64,000 nucleotides of DNA. Origin: Micromonospora trifolii. Lineage in GTDB: Bacteria > Actinomycetota > Actinomycetes > Mycobacteriales > Micromonosporaceae. Position numbers and translations under genes: made by a program. A model generated the notes under the pieces. That model had not been told where the DNA came from, did no database searches, and saw only the letters and a list, made by a program, of their open reading frames with translations. The number at the start of each line of letters is the position of its first letter. Positions within the stretch are counted from its first letter, which is position 1. Shown here in pieces: positions 49,562-60,700 of this stretch. The stretch covers positions 1 through 64,000 of the forward strand of contig NZ_JAKKFD010000011.1 of assembly GCF_022229005.1 (NCBI RefSeq), in the 5' to 3' direction.

Positions 49562-49667
49562 CCCAACTCCAGCGACAGGCCCTCGGCCAAGGGCATTGCG
49601 CCGACCGAACCCCGGCCTGAAGGTATGGCTCGGTCGCGATCCGTGAGGGTGACATGGACTGCCGGGC

Positions 49668-49673
49668 TAACGT
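49668..49673 (+). promoter_or_regulatory. -10 box for leaderless 2H-phosphoesterase mRNA
   Basis: TAACGT ends six bases before the GTG at 49680 without an intervening ribosome binding site. Confidence 0.35.
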
Positions 49674-49679
49674 GTCTGC

Positions 49680-50198
49680 GTGCGTACGGTAGAACTGGTC
49701 TGCTCGCCCGGCTTGGAGGTCGCGGTCCGGGCGGTCTGGGGCCGTCTGGCCGCCGCCGGTTTGCCCAGCCTGGCCCGCAACATCCACCCGACCAACCGGC
49801 CGCACCTCACCCTCGCCGCCGTCGACGAGTTCCCGCCGGGGGTCGAGCACCACCTGGCCGAGCTGTTCGACGCTGCGCTGCCGGTGCCGGTGACGCTCGA
49901 CCGGGTCGTCGTCCTCGACGGCAGCGCCCCACTGGTGTGGCTCGTCCGACCCACTCCGGCGCTCACCGCGCTGCACGCAGCCGTCTGGGACGTTCTCGCC
50001 GAGGCCGACGGACACCGCCCGTGGCATGCGCCCGACGCCTGGGTGCCGCACCTGAGCCTGGCCCTTCGGTTCCGCAACGCGGACCTTCGGTTGGCTCGTG
50101 CCGTCGCCGGTGGGCAGCGCCCGACGGGCGACTTCGACGCCGCGCGCAGCTACGACGGCACGGACCGGTCGGTGACCGCGCTGACCCGGCTCCGCTAG
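49680..50198 (+). CDS. 2'-5' RNA ligase/2H phosphoesterase family protein
   Basis: 172 residues with the two HxTx-type motifs of the 2H superfamily, PHLTLA (about residues 41-46) and PHLSLA (about 122-127), each ending a repeated half-domain. The family cleaves or makes 2',5' phosphodiester bonds and cyclic nucleotide phosphates; the natural RNA or nucleotide substrate is unknown. The second motif has Ser in place of Thr, which is common. GTG start follows a -10-like TAACGT, so probably leaderless. Confidence 0.88.
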   Translation: MRTVELVCSPGLEVAVRAVWGRLAAAGLPSLARNIHPTNRPHLTLAAVDEFPPGVEHHLAELFDAALPVPVTLDRVVVLDGSAPLVWLVRPTPALTALHAAVWDVLAEADGHRPWHAPDAWVPHLSLALRFRNADLRLARAVAGGQRPTGDFDAARSYDGTDRSVTALTRLR

Positions 50199-50239
50199 GG
50201 TCAGCGCCTCAGGTGCGGGACAGGTGGCCGGGCCGGGCC

Positions 50240-50938
50240 TCAGTTGCCGCCCCCACCGCCGTCGCCGCCTCCGCCATCGACCCCGCCGCTGAACTCGCCG
50301 CCACCGGCACCACCGCCGCCTGCACCGCCGGCGTAGCCGTGACGGCCGTCGTTGAAGGGCAGATCGCCGCGAATGCCGGGTGGTTTGGGCCGCTTGCCCG
50401 GCCCTGCGAGGTGTTGCAGGCAGACCCGGCCGGAAACCGGGAAGCATTCGCCTCGGCCTCCGCAGTCGGCCAGGTAGCGGTTGCCATCGGGGATGTGCAG
50501 TTCCTGGTCCACCCGGAACAGCAGCGGAAGGCCGTTCGGACCGCAACCCTCGTCCCGGCGGCCGTGGCTCAGCGTGGTGAGCAGCAGGGACCGTCGATTG
50601 TCGTCGGTCGTGTCGCCGCCTGTCGCGGACCTTGGCTTGGGGTGCGGGGGGCGCCCGAACGCGGTGTCGCAGAACGTGGCGTAGTCCCGTGCATGCAGGG
50701 TCAGTTCCTGCCACAGATCGTCCACGACCACCGAGGGCATGGACAGCTTCGCGTTGGGCTGGCGGGCGATGATCCGGAACCACTGCCGGGTCGCGGTTTC
50801 GACGAGAACGATGTCGCCGTCGCTGAGGTGGGGGTACCGATTTCGTAGGTGCTCACGCCCGCTGGCCGGAAAGTGCAGGTCGGACACGGCGCGGAGTCGG
50901 TGAGGGGTGCGGTCGCTTCTGAACTTCGTCCAGATCAT
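50240..50938 (-). CDS. Glycine-rich protein with DUF1399/GRDP-like motif
   Basis: 232 residues. The segment SVVVDDLWQELTLHARDYATFCDTAFGRPPHPKP follows the pattern known from glycine-rich domain proteins (D-x-L-W-H-x-x-I-L-x-T-x-x-Y-x-x-F-C-x-x-x-F-G-R-x-x-H-H-x-P). Here the first histidine of WH is Gln and the HH pair is reduced to one, so a metal site may be damaged. A polar middle part and a C-terminal tail made almost only of Gly with Ala, Glu and Asp (GGAGGGGAGGGEF) follow. ATG at 50938 with GGATAGAAG upstream. Function unknown. Confidence 0.6.
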   Translation of the reverse strand: MIWTKFRSDRTPHRLRAVSDLHFPASGREHLRNRYPHLSDGDIVLVETATRQWFRIIARQPNAKLSMPSVVVDDLWQELTLHARDYATFCDTAFGRPPHPKPRSATGGDTTDDNRRSLLLTTLSHGRRDEGCGPNGLPLLFRVDQELHIPDGNRYLADCGGRGECFPVSGRVCLQHLAGPGKRPKPPGIRGDLPFNDGRHGYAGGAGGGGAGGGEFSGGVDGGGGDGGGGGN

Positions 50939-51722
50939 GCGGTTGCTTCTATCCGCCCGGGGTGCAGGCGCTAAGGCCTCGACTTGCCGAAGTGGCGCCG
51001 CGGCTCCTTCAGAGTAGAGCAGTAGGCAAGCCGATGTGGATCGTCCCGTTCGCGTAACCGCCATGAAGGACGCACAAATTGGTCGCCATGAATCTAAATG
51101 ATCGCGGTTCCGGGCTGGTCCACAAACTGCGGACAGTGTTCGTCGCGTGCATTAATTCGCCATGGATTCGGTCGTCATGCTCCGCCGTGGATTGCCTGCC
51201 CGAGGGCGGTCGACGGGCGGAGGTTCGGCCCGGTTCGTGGGAATCCGGTGGCGTCCACGATGGACAGCTGGGGTAGTTCGGAGCGAGCAGCAAACGGACC
51301 TAAGCCATCAAACGCCCTGTGTCTTGACGGAAAGTAATCGTCCCAGGTCGCAGCGCTGATCCGCACGTCCATGGCTGACGCGGCTTGACAGCCGATTGGC
51401 GGTGCTGCAACCTACAGCGGCATATCGATGAGTAGCAGCACACGGGGGTGTGAAGCTGTGACCGCTGACCTGGCGGCATTTTGCCGTGCCGAGGCGATAT
51501 TTGTGTTGTTGGGCGACCCGTTCGGGCGTGAATTCCGTCCACCCGAGCTGCCTCCTCGTATCTCCTGAGATCTTCGTCGACCGATAGGTCGACGCCGTAC
51601 CGCCGTGCCCGTGAAGGGGTAACGGCGGTCCCACACCCGGCTTCGTGGGGCCTTCGCAGGTCTCGCGGCCCACGCATGCCTGTCTCCTCCTCAGCCCGTC
51701 CTCGATCCAGGGGTGACCAACC
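50939..51722. other. 784-base stretch without a recognisable gene
   Basis: G+C content is visibly lower than in neighbouring genes and no frame shows a known family. It holds TTGACG at 51325-51330 and a palindrome GTCGACC-gata-GGTCGAC at 51576-51593, both candidate control elements of the large RHS gene. It may be a decayed insertion. Confidence 0.5.
51576..51593. promoter_or_regulatory. Palindrome upstream of the RHS toxin gene
   Basis: Seven-base arms GTCGACC and GGTCGAC flank a four-base GATA spacer about 130 bases before the RHS start. It could be an operator or a leader hairpin; assignment rests on symmetry and position. Confidence 0.35.
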
Positions 51723-54700
51723 ATGTCCTTCAGCATTCGGCGTCTGCCCGACCCGCGTGGTCGGCTGACCGATCTGCGTGGTCGGCTACTCCGGCAACGC
51801 TCGGTGTTCGGCTCCGGCACCACCCGGTCCGTCCTGGCGGCGGCCCTGGCCGGCGTGCTGATGCTCAACCTGGGCGGCAGCGGGGTGACCGCGCTGCCGA
51901 CGGGCGGCGCCCGGGACCGCGACGGTGTCGCCTCCACCGGGCGGGGTGGCGGCGCGAAGCCGAAGCAGGCATGGGGCTCGGCGGCGGGCAAGGCGCACGT
52001 CACGTCCGGACGACCCAACCGTGACCTCCCGAAGTCGCTACGCGGGCAGTACCCACCGCACAAGCTCGCCGACAAGCCTGCCCCCGGACGCAACAAGGCG
52101 TCGGTGGCCACCGCACCCGTCGACGACACCAAGGGCTTCGACAAGCGCACCAGTCGGGAACGACCTGCCGAGCGCGGTGTCGATCAGCGCGTCTTCGACA
52201 ACGCCGACGGCACCCAGACCACCGAGTTCTCCTCCGCCCCCATCAACTACCGCAAGCCGGACGGCACCTGGGCGCCCATCGACCACACCCTGGTGCCCGC
52301 CGCCGACGGGTGGGGGACCACCGCGGACTCGGTCGGGCTGCGCCTCGCCGGGAACGGCGCCGCGAGCCAGGTGGCCCGGCTGAGCTTCGACGGTGACACC
52401 GAGTTCGGCTTCGGTCTGGCCGAGGCGACCAACGCGCCAGGCCGGGTGGACGGCAACGCCGTCACCTACCCCGGCGTACGCCCCGACGTCGACCTGCGCC
52501 TGGAGCCCCGAGCCGGTGGCCTGAAGGAAACGCTGGTCCTGCACTCGGCCAAGGCGCCCACCTCGTACGTGTTCCCGCTGAGCCTGCGTAACCTCACCGC
52601 GAAGCTGGTCGACGGCCAGATCATCCTCAGTGACCGGGCCGGTCGTCAGCGCGGGGTGATCCCGCCGGGTTACATGGTGGACGCCGGCTCCGGCAAGGCC
52701 GGTCCCGCCACCTCCACCAAGGTCGCCTACGAGCTGGTCACCACGGGTGGGCAGACGGCGCTGAAGGTCACTCCCGACCGGGCCTGGTTGGCCGACCCGG
52801 CCCGGCGGTACCCGGTCGAGGTCGACCCGACCGTCGGCCCACCGGTCGACGCGGTCAACGCCGACAGCAGCATGTCCGTGCACGGCGGCAGCTCCACCTC
52901 CGGTAGCGGCGAGCTGCTCGTCGGGCGCTTCCCCTCGTCGGCGTGCCCCGGCGGCAGCTGCGGCGGCGAGTTCAACGCCGCGGCCTACCTCAAGTTCGGC
53001 AACCTCATGAGCCGACTCCAGAACCACACCGTCTACGGCGCGGCGCTCTCCGCTGTCAACTTCGACGCGGGCTCCTGCAAGGCGCGCGCGGTCACCGTCC
53101 ACCCGGTCACCGGGTCGTGGTCGGCCGGCGCCGGCTACTCGTACCCGGGCCCGTCGGTGGGTGGCTCGCTGGTCAGCCGCTCGTTCGCCCACGGGTACGT
53201 TGCCCTCGGTCAGTCCCAGTCCGCCTGCCCGGCGGCCGGTGAGATGTTCGACCTCGGTGTCGCCGGCCGTAACCTGGTGCAGCGGTGGGCCAACGGCCAG
53301 CAGGCCAACAACGGTCTCTCGCTGCGTGCGTCGACTACCGACACGTCCGCCCGGAAGAAGTTCGCCGGTACCGGCACGGCGAACCCCCCGGCGCTCTACG
53401 TCACGCACAGCCCGTACAACGCCGGGTACGCGATCCCGAAGCCCACCCCGGAGCCGCCCGTCCTGCGTAACCAGGACGGCAAGGTGAAGGTGACAGTCAC
53501 CAACCTCGGTGCCGAGGCCTGGACGCCGGCCAACTACTACCTCGCCTACCGGGTCTACAACGCGCAGACCGGCGCCGCGGTGACCCAGCAGCGGGCGGCG
53601 AACCTGCCCACCACGCTGGCCCGGGGCGCGAAGGTCACCCTCGACGCGACAGTCAAGCGGTTGGAGCCCGGCAACTACTTCCTCGACTTCACAATGGTGC
53701 GTACCGGTGGAGCGGTCTTCACCGACCACCAGGTGCCACCCGGTCGGATCGTGCTCCAGGTGTTCGACGTGCCGCCGGTCGTGCAGGAGCTCTACCCGGA
53801 AAACGGCTACCAGGCACCGACGCTCACCCCGCTGCTCTGGGCCCGGGCCGTGGACACCGACGCCGCACCCGGCGCCACCCTGTCGTTCAAGTTCGAGATC
53901 TGCGACCGCACCGACGCCGGTGCGGCGACCAACTGCACCAACTCCGGCTACCAGGCCAAGCAGTCCTGGGTGGTGCCCGCAGGCCGAATGGTCTGGGGCA
54001 AGAGCTACCTGTGGCGGTCCTTCGTCAAGGACAGCGCCAACGAGGTCATCTCGCCGTACTCCACAATGCTCACGTCGGTGCCACAACCGGACCTGCTGTC
54101 CCGGATCGCCACCTCACCCAACGCCGAGCAGGGCCGCGAGTTCGACGCGCAGACCGGTAACTTCGCCACCTCCGCGGTGGACGCCACCGTGGTGACCGTC
54201 GGGCCGGAGCTGAACCTGGTCCGCACCTACAACAGCCTCGACCCCCGCACGTCCGGCGTCTTCGGCGCCGGCTGGTCGAGCCGGTACGACATGACGCTGG
54301 TCCCCGACAACGACGGCACCGGCAACATGGTGGTCCGCTACCCGGACGGCCAAGAGGTGCGGTTCGGCAAGAACCCCGACGGCACGTACGCCCCGCCGCC
54401 GGGCCGGGTCGCGAAACTCAGCGTCGACAGCAGCAACTGGAAGCTGGTCGACCGCTCCGGTAGCACGTACCAGTTCTCGCTGCTCTACAAGCTCCAGAAG
54501 ATCAGCGACATCTCCGGGCGCGCGGTGAATCTGTTCCTCGACCCGATGACCGGCAAGTTCGCCAAAGCCCAGGTCTCCAACAGCCAGAGCAACACGGCCG
54601 GTCGGTCGCTGATCTTCACGTGGAACGGCAACCACATCGCCACGGTCAGCACCGACCAGGTCAACGGCGCGAGACTGACCTGGAACTACACCTACAACGG

Positions 54701-57700
54701 TGACCTGCTGACCACTGTCTGCGGCCCGGAGTCCGCCTGCACCAACTACGCCTACGCGGCCGGTTCGCACTACCGCACCGCAGTTCTCGACGCCAAGCCC
54801 GACTCGTACTACCACCTCGGCGAGGCCGAGGGCACCGGCGCGGCCAGCGACGTGGCGATCAACCTGGGCAAGGACGCCGGCACCTACCGCAACAACGTCA
54901 CGCTGGGCCAGCCCGGTGTGGTGGAGGGCACCAACGGCACCGCCGCCGCCTTCAACGGCACCTCGGCGTACCTGGAACTGCCCAAGGGGCTGGTGAAGAA
55001 GAGCCGCGACGTCTCCGTCGAGCTGTGGTTCAAGATCGGCCTGACCCAGACCGGTGGCCCGCTCATCGGGTACCAGGACAAGGCCGTCGGCACCGCCGCC
55101 ACCAGCGGTGCGCCACTGCTCTACACCGGCACCGACGGCAAGCTGCGCGGCCAGTTCGCCAACGGCACGATCGACCCGATCACCTCGGCCAGCACCGTGA
55201 ACGACAACAAGTGGCACCACGTGGTGCTGTCCGCGATGGCCAACACCCAGACCATGTACCTCGACGGTGAGAAGGTCACCAACCCGCCCGGGCAGACCGG
55301 GCAGCCGATCGAGCACTCGCTGCTGACCTTCAATCAGGTCGGTCTCGCCTCGGCGACCACGCCCGGGTCATGGTCGGGCTGGGGCAGCACCGCACAGCGC
55401 TACTTCGCCGGCACCATCGACGAGGTCGCCGTCTACTCCCACCCGATCGGCCCGGACACGGCCAAGGCGCACTTCCGGTACGCGAAGCCGGCCGCCCAGC
55501 AGCTGACCCGGGTCACCCTGCCCAGCGGCCGGGTCGCCACCGAGGTCGAGTACGACACGGCCACCGACCGGGTCAAGGAGTACACCGACGACAACGGCGG
55601 CACCTGGAAGGTGGGCCAGCCCACCGTCTACGGCGGCGACACGGATCTACGGCGCAGCGTCCAGGTCCTCGACCCGGCCAACCGCCCCTACCTGTACGAG
55701 TACGACGCGCTCGCCGGTCGTCTGCTGCGCTCCGGCACCCCGCTCGGACTGGAGACCCGGGAGGAGGACCGGCCAGGGCAGACCAGCCCGCCGCCGAGCC
55801 CACCGCCGACCGAGGTCTGCACCCAGCCCGACCCGAACGACCCGGCCTTCTGCACGGTGATCCCCGGCAATTCCGGTGGACCGGTCTTCGTGCGCCACCC
55901 GTTGGAGGGCATGGCCATCCGCTCGTTCTCCTACAACGAGGACGGCCAGCAGAGCAAGGTCACCAACGAAAACGGCGACACGGTCGAGATGACCTACGAC
56001 AGCCGGGGGCGTCTCGCCACCCGCAAGAGCTGCCGTACGCCCACGCAGTGCTTCACGAACTACTACACCTACTCGACCACCATCACGGACCCGCTCAACC
56101 CGCTCATCGACCTGGCCGTCGAGCAGCGCGACGGCCGCTCGACCGGACCGACCGACAACAACTACCGGACCACCTTCACCTATCACCCCACCGGACAACT
56201 CCGGATCCAGACCAACCCCGACGGCAGCGCGGTCACCCACGCCTACACCACCGGCGGCGAAGTCGGCATCAACGGCATCATCCCGCCCGGGATGCTGGCC
56301 AGCAGCATCACCAACGCGCAGGCCAGGGCCACCACCAACGCGTACTACGCCAACGGTGACCTGCACAAGGTGACCGAGCCGTCCGGGCTGGTGACCGAGT
56401 ACACCTACGACGCGCTCGGTCGGCGGATCACCGAGAAGGTCATCTCCGACACCTATCCCGCGGGCGTCACCACCACGATCACCTACGACGGGCACTCGCG
56501 GGTCGCCACCGTCACCGGTCCGGTCACCACCGACGCCGTCACCGGCAAGCAGCACCAGAGCCGGACCGTCAACGAGTACGACGCCGACGGCAACCCCACC
56601 AAGGTCACCGTCTCCGACCTGCTCGGCGGTGACCCCGAGCGGGTCACCAGCAGCGAGTACGACGACGAGGGCCGACCGGTCCGGGTCGTCGACCCCGAGG
56701 GCAACGAGACCAGCTACGGCTACGACCGGTTCGGCAACAAGACGACAATGACCGACGCCAACGGCAACCGCTACGACTGGGCGTACACCGCACAGAACAA
56801 GGTGGCCGAGGTGCGGCTGCGGGACTGGCGCAGCGACCCGGCCGGCACCCCCGGCACGGGCACCGGCGACTACCTGGTCCTGCACTCCTACTCGTACGAC
56901 TTCGCCGGGAGGCTGGCCAGCGACACCGACGCCATGGGCCGGCGACTGGAGTATCAGTACTACCGCGACGACCTGCTCCAGAAGATCACCCTCAAGGACT
57001 TCCGCAACCCCGACGGCTCCAAGCGGGACTACGTCGTGGAGGAGAACACCTACGACGGCGCCGGCAACGTGACCCGCAAGGTCGGCGCCAACGGCACCCA
57101 GATCACCGACCACAAGCCGGACAAGTCCGGCAAGGTGGAGAGCGCCGTGCTCGACCCGAGCGGGGTGCGGCGCACCAACAGCTTCACCTACGACTACAAC
57201 GGCAACGTCAAGCAGGTCGTCCGCACCGGTAACCCGTCGAACCTGAACTGGGAGGTGCTGGCCACCTCCGAGGTCGTCGACTACACCTACGATGACGCGG
57301 GCAACGTGCTCACTGAGAAGGTCACCGCCGGCAGCAGCACCCGGGTGACCAGTTACACGTACGACAGGCGCGGCCTGCGCACCTCGGTCACCGACCCGCG
57401 TGGCAACGTCTCCGGCGCGGACAAGGCGAAGTACACCAGCACTTTCCGCTACGACGAACTCGGCCGCCAGATCGGGCAGAGCGGCCCGACCGTGCTGGCC
57501 GAGAGCGACGGCACCGCGGCCGTACCCACCAACCCGAGCAGCTCGGTCGGCTACAACACCTTCAATGAGCAGATCGCGGTCAAGGACCCGCTCGGGCGGG
57601 TCTCCACCTCCGAGTACGACAAGCTCGGGCGGGTGGTGCGTAGCCTCGCGCCGACCTACCAGGCTCCCGGGGTGTCCCAGACGGTCACCCCGGAGCACAA

Positions 57701-60700
57701 GCGCCGCTACGACGCAGTGGGCAACGTGCTGGAGGAGACCGATCCGGCGGGCACCACCAGCTACACGTACGACCAGCTCAACCGGCTGAGCGTCCGGGAC
57801 GAACCGTCGAAGACCAACGCCGACCGTGCGCTCACCCGCTACACCTACACCCGCACCGGTGAGGTCCTCTCGGTCACCGGCCCGACCGGCGCCCGGGTCG
57901 AGTCGACCTACGACGACCTCGACCGGCAGGTCACCCAGACCGTCGTCGAGCGCCGGCCGACCACCCGCAACCTGGTCAGCAAGCTCGCCTACGACGACGC
58001 GGGCAACCTGACCTCGTCGTCGTCCCCGACCGGGGCGACCACTGTCAACACCTTCAACGGGGCCGGCGATATCACCCGCAGCACCGCCCCGACCGGCGAG
58101 GCCACGATCTTCGGGTACGACTTCGCCGGCCGCCAGGTCCGGGTCTCCGACGGCCTCGGCCGCACCACCCGGATCGGGTACGACCAGTTCGGCAACCGGG
58201 TCAGCACCATGAACCTGGAGGCCGACGGCACGGTCCTGCGTACCCAGAGCTACGGCTACGACGTGGCCGGCAACATGACCTCGTCGAAGGACCCCTACAA
58301 CACCGTCACCACCTACGAGTACGACGCGGCGGACCAGCTCGTCAAGCAGGTCGAGCCAACCAACGCCGACCCGATCACCACCACCTTCGGGTACGACGCG
58401 GCCGGTAACCGGACCCGCTACACCGACGGCCGCAACAACTCCACCATCTACACCTACAACACGCTGGGTCTGCCGGAGTCGGCGATCGAGCCGTCCACGG
58501 CGAGCCACCCGGCCGCCGCGGACCGCACCTGGACCGCCGCGTACGACGCCGACGGCAACGCGGTGCGACTCAGCGCCCCGGGTGGGGTGAGCCGCACGCG
58601 GACGTTCGACGCGGCCGGCCGACTGACAGTGGAGACCGGTTCCGGGGGTGACACCCCGACCGCGACCCGAACCCTGGACTACGACCAGGGCGGACGGTTG
58701 ACAAGCGTCAACGCCCCCGGCGGCAGTAACACGTACAACTGGAACGACAGGGGTGGGCTGCTGTCCACCGCAGGCCCGTCCGGCACGGCGAGCTTTGACT
58801 ACAACGACGACGGCCAGGTGACCAGCCGCACCGACCTGACCGGCACGGCCACCTTCGGCTACCTCAAGGGTCGCCTCGACACGCTCACCGACAGCGTCAC
58901 CGGCCAGCAGCAGAAGCTGGGCTACGACGCCGCCGGAGACGTCAAGACCGTCGACTACGGCGCCGGCCGCGTCCGCACCTTCGGGTACGACGACTACGGC
59001 CGGATCGCCAGCGATGTGCTGCGCAACGCGGGTGGTCAGACGGTTGCCTCGGTCGCCTACGGCTTCGACCTCAACGGCCACCTCACCAGCAAGAACACCA
59101 CCGGCACCGCCGGGGCCGGCAACAACACCTACGACTACGACAAGGCCGGCAGGCTGATCTCCTGGACCAGCCCGGCCGGGACCGTCACGTACGCCTGGGA
59201 CGCCAGCGGCAACCGGATCCGCGCCGGCTCCAAGAGCGCGACCTTCGACGAGCGCAACCGGTTGCTCTCCGACGGCGACTACACCTACGCGTACACCGCG
59301 CGGGGCACGTTGCGGACCCGCACCAGCTCGGGCCTGGCCGAGCAGTTCTCGTTCGACGCCTTCGACCGGCTCACCGGGGCGCAGGACCAGACCTACACCT
59401 ACGACGGCCTGGACCGGGTGGCGTCGCGCACCGGGAACTCCTTCGTCTACGCCGGTCTGGGCGACGAGGTGGTGCACGACGGGTACGAGTACTACGGCCG
59501 CGGCCCGAGCGACGAGCTGCTCGCCACCGTCCAGGGCGCCGACAAGCGGCTGTCGCTGACCGACGCTCACGGCGACGTGGTGGCGGCCATCAACCCGGCC
59601 GACACGCAACTGTCCACCCTGAACGACTCCACCGCGTACGACCCGTTCGGCAAGAAGGCGACCAGCACCGGCAGCACCGGGCGGTTGGGCTTCCAGGGGG
59701 ACTGGACCGACCCGGCCACCGGGCAGGTCGACATGGGCGCCCGCTGGTACCAGCCCGGCACTGGCACGTTCACCTCACGGGACAGCCTCGACTACACCAC
59801 CGGCGACTCGATCCTGGCCAACCGCTACACCTACGGTGCTGGCGCCCCGCTGGACTTCGACGACCCGGACGGGCACCTGCCGCGCTGGATGAAGCGCGCC
59901 GGGAACTTCGTGAAGAATGTCGCCTCCAGTGCCGTCAGCACCGTCTCCGGCTGGGGCGTGGCGGCGTGGAACACGACCAAGAGTTGGGCCGCCGCTACCT
60001 GGGACTTCGCCAAATCCGCCGTCAGGGTGGTGGGAAATCTCATCTCCAGCGCCGCGAACCTGGTCATCAACAAGGCGAAGGGCGCCATCAAGTACATCGG
60101 CAACGCGCTCAAATACGCCGGTGACCAGATTGGCCGCGCCAAGGACTGGGCGAAGCAACAGGCGAGGGTGGTAGCCCAACAGATATATCGGGCCAAGGTC
60201 GCGGTTACCGCCGCCGCGAAGAGCGCCATCAAGAAGGCCGTCCAGTTCACCAAGCTGCCGGTGGTCCAGGCCCTCGCCAAGCCATTGCTGAAACTGAAGG
60301 AGGTGGTGTCGACCGGGTTCAAGGCACCGGCAGGCGTCGTTGCGCTCGTCACAACGGCCATCAAGGACCCGAAGAAGTTCCAAGAAAACCTGCTCTTGGC
60401 GGCGACGCAGCGGCTGGCGCCGTTGGTCGAGACTGCCGACAAGATCTGGGACAAGACGACCCAGTTCGTTGACGAGCACTCCGCGGAGATCGTCGGCTTC
60501 GCTGTCGGTGCGGTCGTCGGCCTGGGCTGCGGTGCGGCCATCGGCTGGACCGGTGTTGGGGCGGTGGCCTGCGGGGCGCTCGCCGGGGCGGTCGGCTCGG
60601 CGGTCACCGGCTACATGGACGGCAAGCGCGGCTGGGACCTCGCCGGCACCACCGCCATGGGTGGCCTGTTCGGTGCCGGTGGAGGTGCGGTCGGCTCCAT

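Noticed and set aside
55647..59609. A 1320-codon open frame antisense to the RHS gene
   Set aside because: It is a by-product of G+C-rich, repetitive coding on the plus strand. Its translation is low-complexity (valine, glycine, arginine) and shows no motif, while the plus strand encodes regular YD repeats.
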